Below, in pieces: positions 26,229 through 34,971 of a DNA stretch of 64,000 nucleotides; position 1 is the stretch's first letter; each line of letters begins with the position of its first letter. The DNA is from Accumulibacter sp. (GTDB taxonomy: Bacteria; Pseudomonadota; Gammaproteobacteria; Burkholderiales; Rhodocyclaceae). The DNA is taken from positions 123,139 through 187,138 of the forward strand of contig NZ_JAPUVI010000089.1 of NCBI RefSeq assembly GCF_029255285.1. The letters run 5' to 3'. The position numbers and the translations under genes were made by a program. The notes under the pieces are model-generated. The model saw nothing but the letters and a program-made list of their open reading frames with translations, did no database searches and was not told where the DNA came from.

Positions 26229-28241
26229 TCAAGTTGGCGGCGAACCTTCGCCGATCCCGCGCAGCGCTTCCTCGAACGCGCTGAAATCGAAGTCGTCTGC
26301 GTGGCGACGCAGGATCCGGCCCAGCGCCGGATCGCGTTCGGCGATCCGCCCGGCCAGGCGGCCGATCTGCTCGACGTCGAGCGCCACCAAGGCGTCGGCC
26401 AGTTCGCGCCGCCACTCCTCCGGCAGTGCCGCCAGCGCCGCGCGATCCGGCGCGCTGGCCGTCGGGGCGGCGAATGCTGCCGTTGCCCGGCGCAGGAAGC
26501 GGGCTCCCAGGAGACGTTCCAGGCAACCGAAGATCTCTGCCGGCCGAAACGGCTTGTGCAGAATATCGTCCATCCCGGCTTCCAGCATTTCTCCGCGCTG
26601 CTCGGTGAACACCGAAGCAGTCAGGGCGACGATCTTCACGGCCTCGCCCCCCTCGAGCGCCCGGATCCGCCGGGTGGCCTCCAGCCCGTCCATGACCGGC
26701 ATGCGCCGGTCCATCCAGATGAAGTGCGGGCGCCACTGCTGGAAGCACTCGATTCCCTCGGCGCCGTTGCTCACCGCGCGTACCTGAAAGCCGGCGTCTG
26801 TCAGCAGCCGGCCGAGCAACAGGCTGTTTTCCGGCTGATCCTCGACGATCAGGATCCGCCACTCCGGCTCGCCCGGCGCCAGGCGCAGGACATCTTCGCC
26901 GGCCTCCTGCGCGCCGGCCACGTCGGCAGCGGTGGCGATCTCGGCCGGCAGGTCGATCCAGAAGCGGCTGCCTTGTCCGAGTTGGCTGATCAGCCCGATT
27001 CGTCCACCCATCAGCTCGACCAACTGGCGCGTGATCGCCAGACCCAACCCGGTCCCTTTCTGGCCAAGGTCGGGACCGGCTTGTACGAACGGCTCGAATA
27101 CTCGCACTTGATCGTCCGGCGCGATGCCGGGACCGGTGTCCTCCACTTCGATCAAGAGTCGCGGTTCGCTGAGGTCCGGCGCAACGTCGAAGTACAGGGT
27201 CACACCTCCCACCGGAGTGAACTTGATGGCGTTGCCCAGCAGGTTGACCAGCACTTGCCGCAATCGAGTTTCGTCACCCCGGATATAGCGCGCCACTCGC
27301 GCGGGCCGCTCCAGCCGTAACTCAAGCCCTTTCTCGCGCGCGCGCTGGCCCATCATGTCGACCAGATCGTCCACCATCGTGCCCAGATCGAACGGCGCGA
27401 TCTCCAGACGGATGCGTCCAGCTTCGATTTTGGCCATGTCGAGAATGTCGTTGATCAGCCCCAGCAGATGCACGCCGCTGCGGTTGACGATGTCCAGGTG
27501 TTCGCGGTCCCGCCCGGTGAGTACAGCGTCCCGACGCATCAGATCGGTAAAGCCCAAGATCGCGTTCAGCGGTGTGCGCAGTTCGTGGCTCATGTTGGCC
27601 AGAAAGACCGACTTCGCCCGGTTGGCCGCTTCCGCGGTGTCCTTGGCTTTTTCCAGCTCCCGCGTCCGGTTGATGACGGTTTGTTCGAGATTGGCGTTCA
27701 GCGCGCGGATTTCCGCCTCCTTCTTGAGAACCTGACGATGCTGGATTCCCCCCTCGGCCAGGAAGCCACAGAATTTGATGAAGTAATCCATCATCAGATC
27801 GACGTTTTCGCGGGTCGTGACCTTGCAATGGCTAATGGCTCTCAGGAACTCTTCCTCAGGGAAACCGAAGCGCTGGGCGTAGCGGCGATAGAAATCCAGA
27901 TCGGGTGGCGAATAGAAGAACTGCCCCAGCCAGAAAGTGGCGACATGCTGGCCGTTGACCACGATCGGCGCACCTACTTCTTCGAGGCCATGATCGCAGG
28001 TGCTGCAGGTATGGACGTTCGGCTTCAGCAAGCCGACGATCCGGGCATCGCTGCGCTGGCAAATGGCGGCCGACTCCGGATTGGCGCGGAAGAATTTGGT
28101 ACAGCAGTCCTCCCAGCCTTCGGCCACCAGCCATTCGCCATCGGAGTCGGAGATGGAATGCGGAATCCCGAAGGCGCGGTAGAGCGCGGCCATCAGCTCG
28201 CGCAGCTTGGTGAGTTCGGTCAGTTCGCGGAGTAGCGGCAT
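26229..28241 (-). CDS. Hybrid sensor histidine kinase with PocR ligand-binding domain and receiver
   Basis: This 670-residue soluble kinase has no membrane segment. Residues ~8-165 form a PocR-type sensor domain with Cys46, Cys47, Cys61, Cys79 and Cys82 (the [10 protein letters not shown] motif) and [14 protein letters not shown] coiled coil spans ~170-210. HisKA follows, with the phospho-accepting His219 in [11 protein letters not shown], then the ATPase domain ([24 protein letters not shown]). A receiver domain begins near 465 ([10 protein letters not shown]) with the phospho-Asp in [13 protein letters not shown]-terminal helical tail may be a degenerate Hpt domain but has no clear histidine motif. 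GGAG precedes the ATG. PocR domains are thought to bind small metabolites such as short hydrocarbons. Confidence 0.92.
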   Translation of the reverse strand: MPLLRELTELTKLRELMAALYRAFGIPHSISDSDGEWLVAEGWEDCCTKFFRANPESAAICQRSDARIVGLLKPNVHTCSTCDHGLEEVGAPIVVNGQHVATFWLGQFFYSPPDLDFYRRYAQRFGFPEEEFLRAISHCKVTTRENVDLMMDYFIKFCGFLAEGGIQHRQVLKKEAEIRALNANLEQTVINRTRELEKAKDTAEAANRAKSVFLANMSHELRTPLNAILGFTDLMRRDAVLTGRDREHLDIVNRSGVHLLGLINDILDMAKIEAGRIRLEIAPFDLGTMVDDLVDMMGQRAREKGLELRLERPARVARYIRGDETRLRQVLVNLLGNAIKFTPVGGVTLYFDVAPDLSEPRLLIEVEDTGPGIAPDDQVRVFEPFVQAGPDLGQKGTGLGLAITRQLVELMGGRIGLISQLGQGSRFWIDLPAEIATAADVAGAQEAGEDVLRLAPGEPEWRILIVEDQPENSLLLGRLLTDAGFQVRAVSNGAEGIECFQQWRPHFIWMDRRMPVMDGLEATRRIRALEGGEAVKIVALTASVFTEQRGEMLEAGMDDILHKPFRPAEIFGCLERLLGARFLRRATAAFAAPTASAPDRAALAALPEEWRRELADALVALDVEQIGRLAGRIAERDPALGRILRRHADDFDFSAFEEALRGIGEGSPPT

Positions 28242-28559
28242 GGTCGGTCTCCATCGGTGCGGCTCGGGCAGGGGTGGTCGACACGTACGGCCATCGCCAG
28301 TCGCACGTCCCGGTTTTTTCGCCCAGGAGCCGTCGTGTCAGAATCGGGTCAAAGTCAAAGTTCTCGCTGTCGCGGCGCTGGATCTGGCCCAGGGCAGCGC
28401 CCCGCTCGGCGAAGCGCCCGTTTGGGGCGTCGCTACCTTCGCCGCCGCTCACCACGAAAGCGTTAGCCCTCGCACTATCGGCTCTCCAGCCGAGCCAGGG
28501 ACTTCCCCTTCCTGCGTGGATCGATGCTGGCCGTTCGCAGTCACCGTGGCAAGTCTAGC
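28242..28559. other. Upstream region of the PocR kinase, no recognised gene
   Basis: About 320 bases hold the kinase promoter on the minus strand. Short open frames on the plus strand are shadows of GC-rich sequence. No RNA, hairpin with T-tract or mobile-element end was seen. Confidence 0.4.
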
Positions 28560-28890
28560 GCGTTGAGGTTAGTTCTGGGGAGTTGTCCGTAGTCCTCGCC
28601 AGCCTCAGGCAGCCGCGCCGCGGTAACGCGGGCTGGTGAGCCTTCTGGCAGCAGGAGGGCCGTCCAGTCCTGAGCAAAGTCAACAAACGATGCTCGGGGT
28701 GGCGAACCCTGGAGCAAACTGTGCGGTTTCGCGAGCATTGATCTTGACGCGCCGCGAGTCGTACAAAAGCTTCCTGCGTTGGCGGGCGGACGCTCTGTAC
28801 GCGCGTTGGTGTGAAGAGCCTCGGCACATCGTGTGCGGAAAAATCGCATGCACGGTTTGCTGAGGGAGGGGAAAGCCTGCCCGCTACTCC
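28560..28890 (+). mobile_element. Probable degenerate group II intron without reverse transcriptase
   Basis: The best-supported part is a domain V-like hairpin at 28825-28858. It is 34 bases long, as in group II introns, with lower helix CGTG/CACG, a two-base bulge (28849-28850) on the 3' side, upper helix TGCG/CGCA and an A-rich loop. A domain VI-like helix follows (GAGGGAGGGG, then CCCGCTACTC with an A at 28886 placed like a branch point). Upstream, fragments such as CGGTAACGCGGGCTGG and GGGTGGCGAACCC resemble domain I. The expected AGC catalytic triad at the start of domain V is lost and no intron-encoded protein is present. It looks like a dead remnant; the 5' boundary is uncertain. Confidence 0.42.
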
Positions 28891-29333
28891 AGCCAGGCTT
28901 TCTCTAGCTGTCGATTTGACCGAGGAATACGCAAACAATAGGCCGTTTCAGGCGCTGCTGACTGTCGGCTACGAGGCGCACGACGCGGCCTGCCCGCCAA
29001 GGAGTCCTGCGAGCCGGTGCGCACCGGCGCCCCAGGACGTCGATGTTGACCAGTTCCAGGGCCGGAAGCCGGGCGGCAACTTCACGTCGAATGTTGACTT
29101 TGACGCCGCCAGGCTTCGGACTGCGACGCTCTCGTCATCCCCAGCGGCCGCACGCTCGAGTCCCGGCGCTTGAAATCGATGGTCAAGCGCCCGTTCAGAA
29201 CTTCCCCTACGCCGGCCAGCCGGCCGTGGCGGTCGGTCGGGGTGGGCAACTGCCACCGCTGCCGGCGTCATCGGCGGGTGCGTCAAAAGATGGATTCCTG
29301 AGTCGCGGGCCAGTGCCGCAGCAGCTCGCCGGC
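28891..29333. other. Gene-poor stretch downstream of the intron-like element
   Basis: About 440 bases with only weak open frames. A short minus-strand segment near 29165-29215 reads EVLNGRLTIDFKRR, which loosely recalls transposase C-termini but is too short to assign. Otherwise I see nothing. Confidence 0.35.
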
Positions 29334-30944
29334 TCAGACGCGGAAACGGCTCGTGAAGTTGTCGAGATTCCTGGACAGTTGTTCCAGGCTGCGCACGTCG
29401 GCCGCAATCGCCGCCAGCGCCTGGCGGTTCTGCTCGGCCATTTGTGCCACCTGTCCAACGCTCTGGGCGATCGTCGTGCTCGCGGCGCGCTGCTCCTCGA
29501 CGGACGAGGTGATGTCGCTGACTTCCTCCTCGACGCGGCCGAGGTTTTCGCGCACCAGAGACATGGCCGCATAGGCCTTTTCGGCCTGCGTCACGCTCCC
29601 GCCCACCGCGGTCAGACTTTGCTCCATGCCCTGCACCGCCTCAGCCGAGCGACTGCCGATGGCCTCGATCATCTGCGAGATTTCATGTGTCGACTTCGCG
29701 GTGCGCTCGGCAAGCTTGCGCACTTCGTCGGCCACCACCGCAAAGCCGCGTCCCTGTTCGCCCGCCCGCGCTGCTTCGATCGCGGCATTGAGTGCCAGGA
29801 GGTTGGTCTGCTCGGCGATCTCCCGAATCGTGTCGACGATCGCCGTGATGCGCCGGGATTCCTCGCCCAGGGCGCCGATCACCCCGCTCGCCAGGTTCAC
29901 GGAAGCCGCCACCCGGCCGATTTCCTCTGTCACCGCATGCACCTCCTGGCCGCCCTTGGCCGCCAGCTTGCCCGCCTCGCTGGTGTGGGCGCTGACCTTG
30001 CGCGCGCGGTCCGCCATCTGCGTGGTGCTCACCGCCATCTCTTGCACCGACGCCGACATCGAAGTCGCCGTGTCGCTTTGCGTCTGCGAGCGGTCGAAGA
30101 CGAGCGCCGCCTTCGTGTTCAGACCTTCGGCAGCACTCAGCACAGCATGCGAGCTGTCGCGAATCGACGCCACCGTCGCCCGCAGGCTTTTCTGCATGCC
30201 GTCGATACTGGCAAGCAGGCTCCGCTGGTCGTCTGGCCTGACATGCACGCCCAGCGTCAGGTCGCCGGCGGCGATCTGCGCAGCTATCTCTTCCGCATAC
30301 GCGGGTTCACCACCCAGCAGCTTCAAAAGAATCTGCAACAGAAACAGGTGTGACAGAACCACGAAGACCAGCGCCAGGACGCCTACGCCAAGGCTGGAGT
30401 GCAGCATCCAGGCGCGCGTTTTCTGCTGTGCCACCTCACTCCTTTCGCCGAGCGTCGCGAGTTCGCCAGCCAGGCCATCGAGCTGTTTCGTCAACTTCTC
30501 GGCGACCGCATCGAAACCATCGTTGCTTTTCATGATCGCGTTGCCGGCCTCGTGACCCTGGCCGATATAGGCCAGCACCATGCGCTCGCCAGTGTCGTAG
30601 ACGCCGTTGACGGCCAACTTCAGCTCGTCGATGACCACCTGCCTGGCGGGCCACAATCCGGCCAAGCGCTCCAATTGAGACAAGGCCTTCTCACGTTGTG
30701 CCGAGGCCTCGGCGAAATCGGCTTCACCGACGGCCGCCGCGTCGGTGAGAAATTGCTGGATCTGGACGACATGGAAGCGCGTGTCCTTAAAGGCCCGAAT
30801 GCTCTGCTCGACCCGCGACGCTTCCTCGGCGGCGACGGCCAGCGAGGCGTTGCTGTTCCAGACGATCAGGTTGCCGATCAGCAGCAGGGCGCAAAGTATC
30901 GACGCGGATAGGGCGACTAGTCGCCCGATCGACAGTTTGAGCAT
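29334..30944 (-). CDS. Methyl-accepting chemotaxis protein
   Basis: This is a 536-residue chemoreceptor. Two membrane helices (about residues 8-29 and 187-211) enclose a periplasmic helical sensor domain of ~155 residues. A HAMP region (LLGGEPAYAEEIAAQIAAGD) and a long cytoplasmic signalling coiled coil follow. The conserved hairpin tip EIAEQTNLLALNAAIEAARA and GRGFAVVADEVRKLAERT contact CheA/CheW. The ATG at 30944 gives the typical short cytoplasmic start; the open frame extends further upstream without support. No CheA or CheW genes are nearby, so it works with proteins encoded elsewhere. The ligand is unknown. Confidence 0.95.
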   Translation of the reverse strand: MLKLSIGRLVALSASILCALLLIGNLIVWNSNASLAVAAEEASRVEQSIRAFKDTRFHVVQIQQFLTDAAAVGEADFAEASAQREKALSQLERLAGLWPARQVVIDELKLAVNGVYDTGERMVLAYIGQGHEAGNAIMKSNDGFDAVAEKLTKQLDGLAGELATLGERSEVAQQKTRAWMLHSSLGVGVLALVFVVLSHLFLLQILLKLLGGEPAYAEEIAAQIAAGDLTLGVHVRPDDQRSLLASIDGMQKSLRATVASIRDSSHAVLSAAEGLNTKAALVFDRSQTQSDTATSMSASVQEMAVSTTQMADRARKVSAHTSEAGKLAAKGGQEVHAVTEEIGRVAASVNLASGVIGALGEESRRITAIVDTIREIAEQTNLLALNAAIEAARAGEQGRGFAVVADEVRKLAERTAKSTHEISQMIEAIGSRSAEAVQGMEQSLTAVGGSVTQAEKAYAAMSLVRENLGRVEEEVSDITSSVEEQRAASTTIAQSVGQVAQMAEQNRQALAAIAADVRSLEQLSRNLDNFTSRFRV

Positions 30945-31456
30945 CAGCGCATTCCTATTGGTATCGTTGAAGGACGTTCTGGTCAGCCGACGTCCTAGTT
31001 GACGACTAAGGTAACGATAACAGTCATTGAAAAGCGATTTACAACAGATGGCAGCGGCCAGGAGGCGCGCGTCGCGGTGCGCACTATAACACCCAGCCAT
31101 GGGCACGGCCATTGGCGGCTGACGTCGGGAGACCGTGAGGACAAGCCGAACTGGAGAGAACGGGAGAGGCGCGATTGACATTGGGCGGCGCGTTTCTGAT
31201 CGCAGCCGCTGTGGTCCGCGTGGGCAGAGGCGCTCCTTCGCGGCGGCCACCGCCTGCGTCGGCCAGGTTCCGCCGGGGCTGCCGAGCGAGCTTGTTTCCT
31301 GTCGCCTTCGATGGCTGCCGTCGCGCTACGGAACTCGCGCGATTTCGCCCCTTTCTGGTCGCATGGCTTGGAGGGCGATGGGGCGACGTCTGAGCGGCAG
31401 CGCGCTGGCCCGGCGAGACCCGCCGCAGATCGCTGTCCGGCCGGGGGCGATCGATC
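30945..31456. other. Intergenic stretch with no recognised gene
   Basis: Of these 512 bases, the part nearest the chemoreceptor (30960-31060) is relatively AT-rich and should hold its minus-strand promoter. The rest is GC-rich with arginine-rich shadow frames on both strands. No RNA or terminator was recognised. Confidence 0.45.
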
Positions 31457-34400
31457 TCACGTCTGCCGCAGATCCAGGGTGAAGGGGAAGCTGGCGTTGG
31501 TGGCGACCGCTTGTACGTCGACTCGGCCCGGGCTGTGGCCGAACGGCGTGAAGCGGGCCAGCCGGCGGCCCTCGGCTTCGTTGGCGTTGACCGGGTAGCG
31601 ATCGGGGTTGCGTCCGCCGGGGTGCTCGACATGGTACTGGCAGCCACCGAGCGAGCGCTTCATCCAGGTGTCGACGAGGTCGAAGACGAGCGGCGCGTGT
31701 ACGCCGATTGTCGGATGCAGCGCCGACGGCGGGTTCCAGGCCCGGTAGCGGACGCCGGCGACGTATTCGCCGACCCGGCCGGTCGCGCGCAAGGGCAGAG
31801 CCTTGCCGTTGCATGTCACGACATAGCGTTCGCTGGCCATTCCCGTCGCCTTGACCTGCAAACGTTCGAGCGACGAGTCGACGTAGCGTGCCGTGCCGCC
31901 GGCGCTGTTTTCTTCGCCCATGACGTGCCAGGGTTCGAGCGCGTGCCGAAGTTCCAGCTCGATTCCCCGGGCCGAGATGCGGCCGTGACGCGGAAATCGG
32001 AACTCGAAGTGGGGGGCAAACCAGTCGCTTTCGAGCGCATAGCCGGCGGCCCGCAACTCGCTGATCACATCGTCGAAATCCTGGCCGACGAAGTGCGGCA
32101 GCATGAAGCGGTCGTGCAACTCGCTGCCCCAGCGTATCAGGCGTTCTGGCGCGTAAGGCGTGCGCCAGAAGCGGGCGATCAGGGCGCGCAGCAGGAGTTG
32201 CTGGGCAAGCGACATGCGCGCATGTGGCGGCATTTCGAAGGCGCGCATCTCGAGCAGGCCGAGGCGGCCGGTCGGGCCGTCCGGCGAGTAGAGTTTGTCG
32301 ATACAGAACTCGGAGCGGTGCGTGTTGCCGGTCGAATCGATCAGGAGGTTGCGCAGCACGCGGTCGATGATCCACGGCGCGACGCACTCCGCTCCACCGG
32401 CGGTCGGCGCCGGGAACTGGCGGAAAGCGATCTCGAGTTCATAGACTGAATCGTGGCGCGCCTCGTCGACACGCGGCGATTGACTCGTCGGACCGATGAA
32501 CAGGCCTGAGAAGAGGTAGGACAGCGACGGGTGGTTGTGCCAGTAGCTGATCAGACTGCGCAACAGATCGGGCCGGCGCAGGAAGGGCGAATCGAGCGTC
32601 GTCGGGCCGCCGAAGACGAAATGGTTGCCACCGCCGGTTCCGGTATGGCGACCGTCGAGCATGAACTTCTCGGTCGTCAGGCGCGACAGATGCGCCGCCT
32701 CGTAGAGGTGGGTCGTACGCGCGACGAGTTCGTCCCAGGTCGCCGATGGCTGGATGTTCACTTCGATGACCCCGGGGTCGGGCGTGACCCGGAATTTCGT
32801 CAGACGTGGATCGTGCGGCGGCTCGTAGCCTTCGAGAATGACCGGCGAGGCGAGTTCCTCGGCCGTCGCTTCGACAGCGCTCACGAGTTCGAGGTAGTCG
32901 TCCAGCGTTTCGGTCGGCGGCAAAAAAATGTACAGAACTCCATTGCGCGCCTCGGCCGAAATCGAAGTGCGCGTCACCCGCGTCGCCGACTCGTTGGGCG
33001 GTGGTGATTGAGCGGCCCCCCTCTCATCGACCGGCGGGCGAGCCGCCAGGCAACGTTGCAGCGCCTGTTCGGCAAAACCTTCGCCACCCACTGCCGCTTG
33101 CTCGGCAGGCAGGCTTTCACTGTGGCTGACGGCATGCTGGGCACGGATCTGGGCGGGTGTGGGCAAGGGCGGGAAGGTTTGCGTCGGGTCGGGGGAATGG
33201 ATGTACGGATAGTCGTTCTTGGCAATCCACGGCTGTGAGTCGAGCGGTAACCGATAGCCGATCGGCGAATCGCCGGGCACCAGATAGCAGCGGCCGTCGC
33301 GCAGGTACCACGGGCCGCTCTGCCAGCCGCCATGCGCACCTCGCACGATCGGCAGGACATGGCCGACTGCCTGATCGAGGCCACGCCGAAAGACCTGCGC
33401 CAGTCGCCGGCGTTCGAGCGGGTCGTCGAGACGAGCGTCGAAAGGGTCGACGTTGACCGGCAAGCGGTGTTCCCGCCAGAGGTAGTAGTAGGCATCCTCG
33501 TAGGCGGGAAAGACGTACTCGGGGTCGATGGCCAGTCGCCTGGCGAGTTGCTTCAAGAAGCGTCCGGCAAGGCGCTCGTCGGCGCCGTAGTCGCGCGTTT
33601 CGCAGGCGTAGAGCGCCGGATCGTTCCATATCGGCTGGCCGTCGCGCCGCCAGAAGCAGTTCAGCGACCAGCGCGGAAGTTGTTCGCCGGGATACCACTT
33701 GCCCTGGCCGAAGTGCGGCAGACCCTGGGGTGCGTAGTTCTCGCGCAGACGGTGGAAGATCTCCGCCGCCCGTAGGCGTTTGGTCGGACCGAGCGCTTCG
33801 GTGTTCCATTCGGCAGCGTCGTGGTCGTCGATCGAGACGAAGGTCGGCTCGCCGCCCATCGTCAGACGCACGTCGCCGTCTGCGAGGTCGGCGTCGATCC
33901 GCCGACCGAGTGCCTCGATGGCCAGCCACTGCTCTTCGCTGTAGGGCCGGGTCACCCGAGGTGCTTCCCAGACGCGTTCGATCTTCATCTCGTGCGAGAA
34001 ATCGCATTCGCATTTCTCTGTGAAGCCGGTGATCGGCGAGGCCGAAGACGGTTGCGGCGAGCAGGCCAGGGGAATGTGACTTTCGCCGGCGAAGAGACCC
34101 GAGGTCGGGTCGAGGCCAATCCAGCCTGCGCCCGGCAGATAGACCTCGCACCAGGCGTGCAGGTCGGTGAAGTCATGGTCAGTGCCGGAGGGTCCGTCGA
34201 GCGACTTCACATCCGGCGTCAACTGGATCAGATAGCCGGAAACGAAGCGCGCCGCGAGTCCGAGATGACGCAACACCTGGACCAGCAACCAAGCCGAATC
34301 GCGGCACGAGCCGCGTGCCAGTGCCAGTGTCTCCTCAGGGGTTTGCACCCCGGGCTCGAGGCGGATCACATAGCCTATCGTGGCCTGGATTCGCCGGTTG

Positions 34401-34843
34401 ATGTCGACCAGAAAGTCCACGCTGGCGCGCGGTTCGCTCGGCAGGGTATCCAGGAAGCGGCGCAGCAACGGTGTGGTCGGCAGGCGGTGGAGGTAGGGCT
34501 CGAGTTCTTCCTGTTGCCAGGACTCGTAAGCGAAAGGAAAGGTAGTCGCGTAGGGCTCGGGAAAAAAGTCGAAGGGATTGATTACCGACATCTCGGCCAC
34601 CAGGTCGACTTCGACCCGGAACTCGCGCGTCTTTTCGGGAAAGACGAGGCGCGCCAAGTAGTTCGCCTGCGGGTCTTGCTGCCAGTTGATGAAATGCCGG
34701 GCCGGGCTGATTTTCAGCGAATAGCTGAGGATGGGCGTACGCGAATGCGGCGCCGGCCGCAGGCGGACGATCTGCGGCGACAGGGTGATCAAACGGTCGT
34801 AGCGATAGTGGGTGACGTGATTGAGGGCAACATGAATCGACAC
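31457..34843 (-). CDS. Large transglutaminase-like protein with DUF2126 domain
   Basis: This is a 1128-residue cytoplasmic protein. The GTG at 34843 is preferred over a TTG four codons upstream because GGAG lies just before it and it yields the typical start MSIHVALNHVTHYRYD. An N-terminal beta domain (to ~150) is followed by a transglutaminase core with the catalytic triad Cys180 (RGSCRDSAW), His229 (LHAWCEVYLP) and Asp245 (GLDPTSGL). The remaining ~800 residues form the DUF2126 region, including LTMGGEPTFVS and HTGTGGGNH. Such genes are usually clustered with alpha-E and ATP-grasp-like genes, thought to make a peptide-type modification; those partners are absent here. Confidence 0.93.
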   Translation of the reverse strand: MSIHVALNHVTHYRYDRLITLSPQIVRLRPAPHSRTPILSYSLKISPARHFINWQQDPQANYLARLVFPEKTREFRVEVDLVAEMSVINPFDFFPEPYATTFPFAYESWQQEELEPYLHRLPTTPLLRRFLDTLPSEPRASVDFLVDINRRIQATIGYVIRLEPGVQTPEETLALARGSCRDSAWLLVQVLRHLGLAARFVSGYLIQLTPDVKSLDGPSGTDHDFTDLHAWCEVYLPGAGWIGLDPTSGLFAGESHIPLACSPQPSSASPITGFTEKCECDFSHEMKIERVWEAPRVTRPYSEEQWLAIEALGRRIDADLADGDVRLTMGGEPTFVSIDDHDAAEWNTEALGPTKRLRAAEIFHRLRENYAPQGLPHFGQGKWYPGEQLPRWSLNCFWRRDGQPIWNDPALYACETRDYGADERLAGRFLKQLARRLAIDPEYVFPAYEDAYYYLWREHRLPVNVDPFDARLDDPLERRRLAQVFRRGLDQAVGHVLPIVRGAHGGWQSGPWYLRDGRCYLVPGDSPIGYRLPLDSQPWIAKNDYPYIHSPDPTQTFPPLPTPAQIRAQHAVSHSESLPAEQAAVGGEGFAEQALQRCLAARPPVDERGAAQSPPPNESATRVTRTSISAEARNGVLYIFLPPTETLDDYLELVSAVEATAEELASPVILEGYEPPHDPRLTKFRVTPDPGVIEVNIQPSATWDELVARTTHLYEAAHLSRLTTEKFMLDGRHTGTGGGNHFVFGGPTTLDSPFLRRPDLLRSLISYWHNHPSLSYLFSGLFIGPTSQSPRVDEARHDSVYELEIAFRQFPAPTAGGAECVAPWIIDRVLRNLLIDSTGNTHRSEFCIDKLYSPDGPTGRLGLLEMRAFEMPPHARMSLAQQLLLRALIARFWRTPYAPERLIRWGSELHDRFMLPHFVGQDFDDVISELRAAGYALESDWFAPHFEFRFPRHGRISARGIELELRHALEPWHVMGEENSAGGTARYVDSSLERLQVKATGMASERYVVTCNGKALPLRATGRVGEYVAGVRYRAWNPPSALHPTIGVHAPLVFDLVDTWMKRSLGGCQYHVEHPGGRNPDRYPVNANEAEGRRLARFTPFGHSPGRVDVQAVATNASFPFTLDLRQT

Positions 34844-34971
34844 GGTCGGCTCCAAGGCAAGATGTCGGTTTGATCAAGCAAAATAAGTGCCAGGTATGGC
34901 CAGTCTAGGGGGCGAGCGCTTGGCGAGTCGTGCTCCGGAGTGGCAGCGGATCGGGTTTGCCGGTTCTCGGG

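Noticed and set aside
29160-29215. Possible transposase C-terminal fragment on the minus strand
   Set aside because: Only about 15 residues are suggestive and no inverted repeats or further fragments were found.
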